The notes beneath the pieces are model-generated. The model had not been told where the DNA came from. It made no database searches and saw nothing but the letters and a program-made list of their open reading frames with translations. A stretch of DNA of 12,720 bases from an uncultured Clostridia bacterium (lineage in GTDB: Bacteria > Bacillota > Clostridia > TANB77 > CAG-508). Made by a program: the position numbers and the translations under genes. This document shows, piece by piece, positions 5,304-12,720 of this stretch. How positions within the stretch are numbered: position 1 is the first letter of the stretch; each line of letters begins with the position of its first letter. Where the stretch lies: assembly GCA_947625565.1 (NCBI GenBank), contig CANQOU010000026.1:1-12720 (forward strand), in the 5' to 3' direction.

Positions 5304-5332
5304 TTGTATTTTTCCATATTTTATGATACGAT
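5304..5332 (+). promoter_or_regulatory. Candidate promoter for tmcAL
   Basis: TTGTAT (5304-5309), a 17-base spacer and TACGAT (5327-5332) form a moderate sigma-A-type match, with a start site near 5339 and a leader of about 58 bases. The -10 box shares two bases with the rnhA -10 box on the other strand. The -10 match is only four of six. Confidence 0.4.
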
Positions 5333-5359
5333 TATATCAATAATTTAAAAACATTACAA
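5331..5359 (-). promoter_or_regulatory. Promoter for rnhA and the leftward operon
   Basis: On the minus strand TTGTAA (5359-5354) lies 17 bases from a perfect TATAAT (5336-5331). Transcription would start near 5324, giving a leader of about 47 bases before the rnhA ATG. Its -10 box overlaps the candidate -10 box of the opposing tmcAL promoter. Confidence 0.65.
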
Positions 5360-5396
5360 TATCTTTTTTTGATTTTTTTTTAGTGAGGTGTAAAAA

Positions 5397-6626
5397 ATGA
5401 GTAGAGTTTTGGGTGTTGTCGCAGAATATAATCCTTTTCATAATGGACATACTTATCATATAGAACAAAGTAAACAAATTGCTAAATGCAGATATACTGT
5501 ATGCGTTATGAGTGGAAATTTTACACAAAGAGGTTCCTGCTCTCTAGTTGATAAATGGTCTAAAGCTCAAATGGCAATAAAAAATGGCGTTGATTTAGTT
5601 CTTGAATTACCAGTCATATATGCTATCTCTAGTGCAGAAAACTTTGCCTATGGTGCCATGCAAATTTTAGATTCTTTAAAAGTTGTTGATGATATTAGTT
5701 TTGGAGCAGAATGTCCTGATATTCAAATATTAGATGAAATTGCAACAGTATTATATAATGAACCAAAGGCTTATAAAAATATACTAGCTCATGAATTAAG
5801 TACAGGTATTTCATTTCCTAAAGCAAGAGAAAATGCTTTAATGATGTATTTAAATAATGTACGCAGATATTCAAATATTCTTTCTTCACCTAATAATATT
5901 CTCGGAATTGAATATTTAAAAGCTTTAAAACTAATTGATAGCCATTTAGTTCCTCATGCTATTGAACGAATTGAAGCAGATTATAATAGTGCTGGGATTT
6001 CTGGAAATATTGTTAGTAGTACAGCTATTAGAAATATTGTAAAAAGTGGAAACTTTAAAGTTCTTGCTAATATAATGCCAAAAGAAAGTTATTCTATTTT
6101 GATGGATAATATTAAGGTTGGACATATTGTTTCTGATATTTCTAGTTTTGAAAAAGAAATTTTATATGCTCTTAGAAAGATGTCTCTTGAAGAAATTGCC
6201 AATCTTCCTGATGTAAATGAAGGTTTAGAAAATATTTTAAAGAAAGCAGCTAATTCTTGTAATAGTATTGTAGAGTTTTTAGATATTGTAAAATCAAAAC
6301 GCTATACTAATACTCGTATACAAAGAATTTTACTATATGCCCTACTTGAAATTACCAAAAAGGATATGCAAAATTCAAAAAAAGTAAATCCATATATTCG
6401 TGTTTTAGGTATGAATGAACGAGGAGAGTTTTTATTATCCGAAATTGTAAAAGCAAATCCTAAATTGCAGGTTATTACTTCTGTTAAAAAATTTGAAGAT
6501 AGTTGTAATAATAAATATTTAATGCAAATGTTAAAAAAGGACATTTTTGCTACTAATATATATACTCTTGGATATGAGTTTGCATCTTCAGCTAATTTAG
6601 ATTATACAAAGAAAATTGTGAAATAA
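5397..6626 (+). CDS. tmcAL: tRNA(Met) cytidine acetate ligase (nucleotidyltransferase family)
   Basis: TmcAL (formerly YlbM) activates acetate with ATP to acetyl-AMP and transfers the acetyl group to C34 of elongator tRNA-Met, making N4-acetylcytidine that keeps decoding accurate. The 409-residue product has the usual length. The nucleotidyltransferase signature GVVAEYNPFHNGHTYHI (about residues 6-22, with HNGH at 15-18) is followed by MSGNFTQRG (38-46), DKWSKAQMAIKNGVDLVLELP (52-72), SPNNILGIEYLKAL (164-177) and ISGNIVSSTAIR (201-212), all typical of this family. The C-terminal half is helical. The ATG at 5397 follows a GTGAGGTG ribosome binding site. It is the only protein gene on the plus strand, diverging from rnhA and ending at a terminator shared with the convergent trhA-type gene. 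Confidence 0.94.
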   Translation: MSRVLGVVAEYNPFHNGHTYHIEQSKQIAKCRYTVCVMSGNFTQRGSCSLVDKWSKAQMAIKNGVDLVLELPVIYAISSAENFAYGAMQILDSLKVVDDISFGAECPDIQILDEIATVLYNEPKAYKNILAHELSTGISFPKARENALMMYLNNVRRYSNILSSPNNILGIEYLKALKLIDSHLVPHAIERIEADYNSAGISGNIVSSTAIRNIVKSGNFKVLANIMPKESYSILMDNIKVGHIVSDISSFEKEILYALRKMSLEEIANLPDVNEGLENILKKAANSCNSIVEFLDIVKSKRYTNTRIQRILLYALLEITKKDMQNSKKVNPYIRVLGMNERGEFLLSEIVKANPKLQVITSVKKFEDSCNNKYLMQMLKKDIFATNIYTLGYEFASSANLDYTKKIVK

Positions 6627-6670
6627 AAAAGAGGTGAAACTTGAGTTTAAAGTTTCATCTCTTTTTTTTT
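6627..6670. terminator. Bidirectional intrinsic terminator (tmcAL / hemolysin III gene)
   Basis: A 16-bp stem (6627-6642 with 6650-6665, core GAGGTGAAACTT / AAGTTTCATCTC, one G-T pair) with a seven-base loop starts right after the tmcAL TAA. It is followed by a long T-run on the plus strand (to 6670) and flanked by A's that give a T-run on the minus strand, just after the stop of the convergent gene. Confidence 0.93.
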
Positions 6671-7343
6671 ACATTACATATAATAAAATACAGAAGAATT
6701 GTAATAAGCTTCCTAATAATATAAATAGATGGAAAATTGAGTGCATCCATTTATGTTTTTTTCCAATTCCATATAATAGTGCTCCAATAGAATATGCAAT
6801 TCCTCCTGCTACTAATAGTATAATTCCCTCTGTTTCTATCAATTCTGGCAATAAATTGGCTGTAAATATAATACACCAGCCCATTCCTAAATAGCATATC
6901 ATTGAAAATATTTTAAATTTTTTTATGTCTATTGAGTTTAATGTTATTCCTAATATCGCCATAAACCATATAATTCCAAATATTGTCCAGCCTATCACAG
7001 GATAAGTTGGTACAAAACTTGATAAACAAAATGGTGTATATGAGCCTGCTATTAGTAAAAATATTGAACAATGATCTAATACTTGAAATACTCTTTTTGA
7101 AAACATGTCTGGTTTTAATCCATGATAAATACTAGACATTGTATATAATAAAATCATAGTAGTTCCATAAATTGCTCCACTTATTATTCCATACACATTA
7201 TGATGTAATGCTGCAAGTATAACACAAAGGGTTGTAGCAACAACCCCTAAAACTGCTCCTACAATGTGAGATGTCATATTAAAAATTTCTTCACCTTTTG
7301 TATATGTTGGTAGAATTCTATCCCCCAAACGTACTCTTTCCAT
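6669..7343 (-). CDS. trhA: Hemolysin III / TrhA family (PAQR) integral membrane protein
   Basis: The 224-residue protein belongs to the hemolysin III family of the PAQR superfamily, seven-helix membrane proteins with a buried metal site that have been linked to lipid or membrane homeostasis in bacteria. Conserved elements seen are GEEIFNMTSHIVGAVLG near the N-terminus, S70 and H74 (MSSIYHGL), D90 (LDHCSIFLLIAGSYTPF) and H201/H205 (HSIFHLFILLGSLLQFF), matching the metal ligands of the superfamily. About seven hydrophobic segments occupy residues 25-222. The ATG at 7343 follows GAAAGG about six bases upstream. It starts 21 bases after the glgP stop, so it is probably the last gene of that transcript, ending at the shared terminator. 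Hemolytic activity should not be assumed; the exact biochemical role of these bacterial proteins is uncertain. Confidence 0.88.
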   Translation of the reverse strand: MERVRLGDRILPTYTKGEEIFNMTSHIVGAVLGVVATTLCVILAALHHNVYGIISGAIYGTTMILLYTMSSIYHGLKPDMFSKRVFQVLDHCSIFLLIAGSYTPFCLSSFVPTYPVIGWTIFGIIWFMAILGITLNSIDIKKFKIFSMICYLGMGWCIIFTANLLPELIETEGIILLVAGGIAYSIGALLYGIGKKHKWMHSIFHLFILLGSLLQFFCILLYVM

Positions 7344-7364
7344 AATTTACCTTTCTTTTATGTG

Positions 7365-9914
7365 TTAGTTTTTAGTGACCCATTTAATTAGGTTCATATT
7401 TGCTGGTTCTAATAACATTTCATGTTTTGGCATTATACGGAATGTATATCCATAGTTGCCACCTGTTTTTAATTCTATTTTAGCTGTGTATTCTCCATTT
7501 TTATATTTCATTGGTACAATTTGAATATCCTCTACTACTCCATCTTCTAATATTTTTCCATAATAGCATTCTACTGTTACATAATCTGGTGATATATTTG
7601 CTAAATTTACTTGACATTTTACTTCTAATTCATTTCCTGCATCAACTACTATATCATCTAAGTTATCAGTTTGCGTAATTGAAATATCTTTCCAACTATT
7701 ATAAATTTCTTTTTTCCAAGAATTAAATTCTGTTACACTACCTAAGTCTTCATAATATTTACGGTGTAAATTGCATAATGGTATATAGTATTTTTCTGTA
7801 TAATCTGTAAGCATTCTAGCTGTACTGTAGTTGCCTCCTGTAGAAATTATTGATTCTTTCATCATTTCTACCCATTGCTTTGATAAACCATTTTTGTCTT
7901 TTTGATAATAAATAGGTATAATTTTGTTTTCTAATGTTTCATACATATTTTGACTATCAGTCATATCTTGTGCTTCATAAGATTCATAGTCACTATTAAA
8001 TCCTATTTTCCATCCATTTTTTTGGTTATATGCTTCTGCCCACCAGCCGTCTAATACACTAAAGTTTATAACGCCATTAACTGATGCTTTTTGTCCACTT
8101 GTTCCTGATGCTTCCATTGGTCTTCTTGGATTATTTAACCATACATCTACACCACTAACAAGATATCTTGACATAGCAATATTGTAATTTTCTAATAAAA
8201 ATATTTTACCTTTAAATTGTGGCATCATTGATATTTCATGTATATATTTTATTAAGTCTTGTCCTTCTTTATCTGCTGGGTGTGCTTTTCCTGCAAATAT
8301 AAATTGTACTGGTCTATCACTATCATTTAGAATTTGTGTCATTCTTTCTAAATCTTTAAATATTAAAGTTGCTCTTTTGTATGTAGCAAATCTTCTTGCA
8401 AATCCTATTGTTAATGCATCTTTATTTAATTTTGAAACAATAGAATGAATTTCTTCATAACTATATCCTGAACGTCTTAATCTTTCTATTGTACTTTCTT
8501 TTACAACATTTATCAATTTTTCTTTTCTATTTTGATGTGCTTCCCATAATTTATCGTCTGGGATATTTTTAATTTTTTCCCATACATAGTTATATTGGAT
8601 TTTATCTTGCCAATATGGAATTAAGTATTTGTTATATAATTGTTTCAGATTTGGTGCAAGCCAAGAACAAGTATGAATTCCATTTGTAACATAACCTATT
8701 GGTGATTCATTTGCTGCAATTTCTGGCCATACCTCCCCAAATAGTTCTCTTGAAACTGCTCCATGTAATTTACTTACTCCATTTTTCTTTCCTGCTACTT
8801 TTAGAGCTAATATTCCCATATTAAATCCTGGTTCTAAATCTTCACATGGTTTCATTCCCATTTTTAAAAATTCTTCGCGAGAAATTGCAATTCTTGGCCA
8901 GAAGTCTTTGAAATATTTTTCTACTAGTGAAATTGGAAATATATCATTTCCAGCTGGAACTGGTGTGTGTGTTGTAAATACTGTCATAGCTGATACAATA
9001 TCTTTTGCAATATCAAAAGATACTTGTTTTTCTGCAATAACATTTTTTATCAATTCCAAAATTAAGAAAGATGAATGTCCCTCATTCATATGGTATAATG
9101 TTGGCTTTAGTTGTAGTGCTCTTGTTAATAGGTTCACTCCTCCCATACCTAGAACGATTTCTTGTCTAATACGCATTTCTTGGTCTCCACCATATAGACG
9201 CAATGTTACATCTCTGTCTTCTGGATTATTTTTTTCTATATCTGAATCTAGTAAATATAATTTTACTCTACCTACATCAATTTGCCATACTTTTAAGTAA
9301 ATTCTTCTTTTAGGGAATTTAATATAAATAGTTAAATCTTCCCCTTCTTCATTTTTTACTGGGTGTATTGGCAAGTCAAATAAATCAATGTCATGATATT
9401 CTGTTTCTTGTTCTCCTCGTCCATTGATTTTTTGGTGAAAATATCCGTTTTTATATAATAGTCCTACTGCAACTAGTGGAATACCTAAATCACTTGCTGA
9501 TTTCAAGTGGTCTCCTGATAGAATTCCTAATCCACCAGAGTATATTGGTATTGTTTCATCTAGTCCATATTCTGCTGAAAAATATGCTATTAAATCATTT
9601 TTATTTTCTGGATATTTATTTGCAAACCAAGTATTGTTACTATTCATATAGTTTTCAAAATTTTCTACATTTTTATCATAGTCTTTTAAAAATTGTAAAT
9701 CTTTAGTAGCTCTCTCTAATGCATCTTGTGAAACTTCTTTTAAGAATTTTACAGGGTTTTTTCCACACTTTTCCCATAAGTCTTGGTCTATTTGACGAAA
9801 TAGTCTTAAAAATTCTGTGTTCCAAGACCACCATAAGTTGTTAGCAATAGTTGATAATTTTTCAATTCTCTTTGGTAATTGTGGATTTACTGTAATCCTA
9901 TTAAATACGTACAT
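7365..9914 (-). CDS. glgP: Alpha-glucan (glycogen) phosphorylase, GT35, type with DUF3417 N-terminus
   Basis: This 849-residue enzyme releases glucose 1-phosphate from the non-reducing ends of glycogen or maltodextrin using phosphate and pyridoxal phosphate. The N-terminus (ITVNPQLPKRIEKLSTIANNLWWSWN, residues 8-32) is the extra domain of the bacterial/archaeal AgpA-like branch. Active-site stretches follow: YFSAEYGLDETIPIYSGGLGILSGDHLKSASDLG (111-144), HMNEGHSSF (275-283), THTPVPAG (315-322), NGIHTCSW (411-418), FARRFATYKR (505-514), AGKAHPADKEGQ (541-552) and EASGTSGQKASVNG (601-614) with the PLP lysine K609. A beta-rich tail occupies about 755-849. The ATG at 9914 has an AAAGGAGG site about ten bases upstream and a good promoter at 9947-9975. 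It lies between a calcium-type ATPase and trhA on one strand. No glycogen synthase or branching enzyme is in the window. Confidence 0.95.
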   Translation of the reverse strand: MYVFNRITVNPQLPKRIEKLSTIANNLWWSWNTEFLRLFRQIDQDLWEKCGKNPVKFLKEVSQDALERATKDLQFLKDYDKNVENFENYMNSNNTWFANKYPENKNDLIAYFSAEYGLDETIPIYSGGLGILSGDHLKSASDLGIPLVAVGLLYKNGYFHQKINGRGEQETEYHDIDLFDLPIHPVKNEEGEDLTIYIKFPKRRIYLKVWQIDVGRVKLYLLDSDIEKNNPEDRDVTLRLYGGDQEMRIRQEIVLGMGGVNLLTRALQLKPTLYHMNEGHSSFLILELIKNVIAEKQVSFDIAKDIVSAMTVFTTHTPVPAGNDIFPISLVEKYFKDFWPRIAISREEFLKMGMKPCEDLEPGFNMGILALKVAGKKNGVSKLHGAVSRELFGEVWPEIAANESPIGYVTNGIHTCSWLAPNLKQLYNKYLIPYWQDKIQYNYVWEKIKNIPDDKLWEAHQNRKEKLINVVKESTIERLRRSGYSYEEIHSIVSKLNKDALTIGFARRFATYKRATLIFKDLERMTQILNDSDRPVQFIFAGKAHPADKEGQDLIKYIHEISMMPQFKGKIFLLENYNIAMSRYLVSGVDVWLNNPRRPMEASGTSGQKASVNGVINFSVLDGWWAEAYNQKNGWKIGFNSDYESYEAQDMTDSQNMYETLENKIIPIYYQKDKNGLSKQWVEMMKESIISTGGNYSTARMLTDYTEKYYIPLCNLHRKYYEDLGSVTEFNSWKKEIYNSWKDISITQTDNLDDIVVDAGNELEVKCQVNLANISPDYVTVECYYGKILEDGVVEDIQIVPMKYKNGEYTAKIELKTGGNYGYTFRIMPKHEMLLEPANMNLIKWVTKN

Positions 9915-9946
9915 TTATTTTTTTCCTCCTTTGTAACTTTACATCT

Positions 9947-9975
9947 ATTATCCATTAAAATATTGGATTTGTCAA
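9947..9975 (-). promoter_or_regulatory. Promoter for glgP (and trhA)
   Basis: On the minus strand a perfect TTGACA (9975-9970) is separated by 17 bases from GATAAT (9952-9947). Transcription would start near 9940, about 26 bases before the glgP ATG. The -35 box begins only five bases after the stop codon of the upstream ATPase gene. No terminator is visible between, so some read-through from the ATPase is possible. Confidence 0.7.
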
Positions 9976-9979
9976 TAGT

Positions 9980-12720
9980 TTATTCGTCTTTTGTAGTATT
10001 GATTTTTAGCAGTTTAAATATTTCAACAATAGCAAGTGGAGCAAGTATTATTGCTACTAATTCTAATATGTTTTCTGTTGGTAAAGCAGGTATACTAAAT
10101 ATTTCTCTTAGTGCTGGTATAAAGATTATTATAAACATCAAAAGTGCTGATATTATAACTGCTCCAATTAGCTTCATATTGTTAAATATTTTTGTTTTAT
10201 TATTTCTAATATTGAATACATGAACTAGTTCTGATAATGCTAATGTTAAAAATGCCATTGTTTGCCCTACTTCTATTTTAGATTGGTCTAATGTTAGATT
10301 TCCAATTGGTTTTGCTGTTGTTGCTAATCCTATCATAAAAGCAATAAGTGTTAGTCCACCTATCATTATTCCTTGGTAAACTATTCTCCATACCATTCCT
10401 TTTGTAAATACGCCTTTTTTTGGTTTATTTGGTTTTCTATTCATAATGTCGGAATTTGCTGGGTCAAATGCTAATGCTAATGCTGGTAGAGAGTCTGTTA
10501 CTAAGTTTATCCATAAAATATGAATTGGTAATAAAATTTCTAAATGATTTATATCAGTTATTCCAAACCATATTGCAAAAAGTGGTGTTAATAATGTTGC
10601 AAAAAATAGTACAACAATTTCTCCGACATTACTTGATAATAAAAATTGAATAACCTTTAAAATATTATCATAAATACGTCTTCCTTCTTCTACAGCTGAT
10701 ACTATTGTTGCAAAATTATCATCTGTTAAAATTACATCTGCCGCTTCTTTTGCTACATCTGTACCAACAATTCCCATTGCACAACCAATATCAGACGTTT
10801 TTAAAGCCGGGCTATCATTTACTCCATCTCCTGTCATTGCAACTATTTCACCGTTTTTTTGCCAAGCTTTTACTATTCTTACTTTATGTTCTGGTGATAC
10901 TCTTGCATATACAGAATATTTTCTTATGTTCTTCTCTAATTCTTCGTCTGATATTTTTTCTAATTCTACACCTGTTATAGCTTCTTCTTCATTTTCTAGA
11001 ATCCCTAATTTTTTTGCTATAGCTGTTGCTGTTATTTTATGGTCTCCTGTTATCATTACTGTTTTTATTCCTGCTGCTTTACATTTTTGTACTGCAATTT
11101 TTGCTTCTTCTCTTGGAGGGTCTATCATACCAACCATACCAAGAAAAATCAAGTCTTTTTCTAAGTCTTCTAAATCCTCACTTTTTGGCTCATGGTCTAT
11201 AATTTTATATGCACAGCCTAAAACACGCAATGCTTCTTTTGCCATTTCTTCATTTTGTTTATGGATTATACTTTTATAATTTTCTAAATCTTTTTTTACT
11301 TCTCCATTTATTTGATAAGATATGCAATTTGCCAATAATTCATCAATTCCACCTTTAGTGTATACTATATATTGGTCATTTACTTTGTTTACTGTTGTCA
11401 TTAGTTTTCTTTCTGAGTCAAATGGTATTTCTTGTACACGTGGTGTTCTTTCTAGTATACTTGGGTCAAAATTTAATTTGAATGCCATATCTACTAATGC
11501 TGTTTCTGTTGGGTCTCCTGTTAGATTTCCGTCTAGCCCTACTTTTGTGTCATTGCATAAAATATTTGCATATACAAGTTCTGTTAGTTCTTTATCTTTT
11601 AATTCCAAGCGATTAACTTTTTCTAATCCTTCTACTCTTTTTTCTACGTCTTCAATATCATGCATTTGATTATTAAAAAAGATTTTTTGTACTGTCATTT
11701 TGTTTTGTGTTAATGTTCCTGTTTTGTCAGAGCAAATAACTGTACTACTTCCCAATGTTTCAACAGCTGGTAAGCGTTTTACAATAGCATGTTTTTTTAC
11801 CATTTTTTGTACACCTATTGCTAATACAATTGTAGATACTGCAACTAGTCCCTCTGGTATTGCAGCTACTGCCAATGACACTGCTGTCATAAACATATGA
11901 ATAGCTTCTTTACCTTGAATTAGTCCTATTATGAATATAATCGCACAAATTGCTATTGCTACAATTCCTAAAGTTTTTCCTAATGCATTTAATTTTTGTT
12001 GTAATGGTGTTTCTTGCTTTTCTGTTTGGTTTATCATTCCTGCTATTTTACCAACTTCGGTATTCATTCCTGTTTCTACAACAATTCCTTTTCCTCTACC
12101 ATATGTAACAAGGCTTGAAGAAAAGAGCATATTTATTCTGTCTCCTATTCCAGTTTCTGGGTCTTGAATTAATTTTTCAGCTTTTTCTACTGGTACAGAT
12201 TCACCTGTTAATGAGCTTTCTTGTGATTTTAAGTTAATTGCTTCTATAATCCTTAAATCTGCTGGAATATAGTCTCCTGTGTCTAATACAACAATATCTC
12301 CTGGTACTAGTTCTTTTGAAGCAACTACTTGAATTTGTTCTCCTCTTATTACTTTTGCAACATGGTCACTTAACTTTTGTAATGCTTCTAAAGATTTTTC
12401 TGCTTTTGTTTCTTGAGCTACTCCAATAATTGCATTTACAATTACAACTATTAAAATTATTATGGTATCTGTGATTCCTTCTCCTTCTGATATTCCTACA
12501 ATTCCTGATACTATTGCTGCAATAATTAAAACAATGATTGAAAAGTCTTTAAATTGGTCTATAAATCTTTGTAATAAAGTTTTTTTCTTAGCTGCTTGTA
12601 ATTCATTTAAGCCATATTTTTCTCTTTTTTGTAATACTTGTTCTTCTGATAACCCATTTTTTAAGTCTGTTTGAAGTTCTTTTTCTACTTCTTCTATTTC
12701 TTTTTGAAACCATTGCTTTT
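9980..12720 (-). CDS. Calcium-transporting P-type ATPase (P2A, SERCA-like), 5' end outside the window
   Basis: The frame stays open to the right edge, so the ATG at 12130 is internal; 912 residues are visible, and since the reading begins KQWFQKEIEEVEKEL, the start lies only a codon or so beyond the edge. The pump would export Ca2+ using an aspartyl-phosphate cycle. In order, the cation-transporter N-terminal domain (NGLSEEQVLQKREKYGLNEL), TM1-2, the actuator domain with TGES (about 12200), TM4 with AAIPEGL, the phosphorylation motif CSDKTGTLTQ with the aspartate codon at 11728-11726, the nucleotide-binding domain (FDSERKLMTT, KGG), MITGDH, TGDGVNDSPAL and ten membrane segments can be followed. 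Calcium-site residues are present: E in PEGL (TM4), N and E in SSNVGEIV (TM5), N and D in WINLVTDSLPALAL (TM6). It ends 65 bases before the glgP start. A Mn2+ or mixed-cation role cannot be excluded. Confidence 0.93.
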   Translation of the reverse strand, partial: KQWFQKEIEEVEKELQTDLKNGLSEEQVLQKREKYGLNELQAAKKKTLLQRFIDQFKDFSIIVLIIAAIVSGIVGISEGEGITDTIIILIVVIVNAIIGVAQETKAEKSLEALQKLSDHVAKVIRGEQIQVVASKELVPGDIVVLDTGDYIPADLRIIEAINLKSQESSLTGESVPVEKAEKLIQDPETGIGDRINMLFSSSLVTYGRGKGIVVETGMNTEVGKIAGMINQTEKQETPLQQKLNALGKTLGIVAIAICAIIFIIGLIQGKEAIHMFMTAVSLAVAAIPEGLVAVSTIVLAIGVQKMVKKHAIVKRLPAVETLGSSTVICSDKTGTLTQNKMTVQKIFFNNQMHDIEDVEKRVEGLEKVNRLELKDKELTELVYANILCNDTKVGLDGNLTGDPTETALVDMAFKLNFDPSILERTPRVQEIPFDSERKLMTTVNKVNDQYIVYTKGGIDELLANCISYQINGEVKKDLENYKSIIHKQNEEMAKEALRVLGCAYKIIDHEPKSEDLEDLEKDLIFLGMVGMIDPPREEAKIAVQKCKAAGIKTVMITGDHKITATAIAKKLGILENEEEAITGVELEKISDEELEKNIRKYSVYARVSPEHKVRIVKAWQKNGEIVAMTGDGVNDSPALKTSDIGCAMGIVGTDVAKEAADVILTDDNFATIVSAVEEGRRIYDNILKVIQFLLSSNVGEIVVLFFATLLTPLFAIWFGITDINHLEILLPIHILWINLVTDSLPALALAFDPANSDIMNRKPNKPKKGVFTKGMVWRIVYQGIMIGGLTLIAFMIGLATTAKPIGNLTLDQSKIEVGQTMAFLTLALSELVHVFNIRNNKTKIFNNMKLIGAVIISALLMFIIIFIPALREIFSIPALPTENILELVAIILAPLAIVEIFKLLKINTTKDE

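Noticed and set aside
9980..12130. P-type ATPase starting at the ATG at 12130
   Set aside because: The frame continues upstream to the window edge with TGES, two membrane segments and the cation-transporter N-terminal domain, so this methionine is internal.
1..12720. CRISPR array, insertion sequence, prophage or defence system
   Set aside because: No regularly spaced repeats, transposase, terminal inverted repeats flanking a gene, phage genes or defence domains were seen. The Xer-type recombinase is best explained as the resident chromosome-dimer resolvase because of its full-length Xer form and spoIIM neighbour.

Overview
The window is strongly AT-rich, uses ATG starts with AGGAG-type ribosome binding sites, and carries a stage II sporulation protein M gene beside a Xer recombinase gene. 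This points to a low-GC, endospore-forming member of the Clostridia, possibly an uncultured gut lineage. I see no transposase, phage, plasmid, CRISPR or toxin-antitoxin signature. The content is ordinary chromosomal housekeeping and metabolism.

Left part (1-1070): the first seven codons of a minus-strand gene leave the window at the left edge. Upstream of it lies a minus-strand, single-domain biotin-protein ligase whose 5' end seems to carry one extra base. It diverges from a plus-strand tRNA-His/tRNA-Gln pair that has its own promoter and ends in a hairpin terminator shared with the convergent xerD-type gene.

Central part (1094-5277): five genes point left, in transcription order rnhA (RNase HI), an HD-like gene broken into two frames, endoQ (PHP-family endonuclease Q), spoIIM, and xerD/xerC. 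RNase HI and EndoQ both process abnormal nucleotides in DNA (RNA:DNA hybrids and deaminated bases). Hairpins sit at the gene junctions before endoQ and spoIIM and touch their ribosome binding sites. xerD has a plausible promoter of its own.

Right part (5397-12720): tmcAL (tRNA-Met cytidine acetate ligase) diverges from rnhA; its candidate -10 box overlaps the rnhA -10 box. It meets a minus-strand block head-on at a bidirectional terminator. That block, in transcription order, is a Ca2+-type P-type ATPase (nearly complete, its first codon or codons lying beyond the right edge), alpha-glucan phosphorylase (glgP) with a good promoter just after the ATPase stop, and a hemolysin III/TrhA-type membrane protein 21 bases downstream of glgP.

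The observations most worth checking are the two apparent single-base frameshifts (birA and the HD-like gene, both needing a +1 correction), the hairpins that enclose or abut ribosome binding sites, and the rnhA / HD-like / endoQ grouping. I did not find convincing evidence of a wholly new system.
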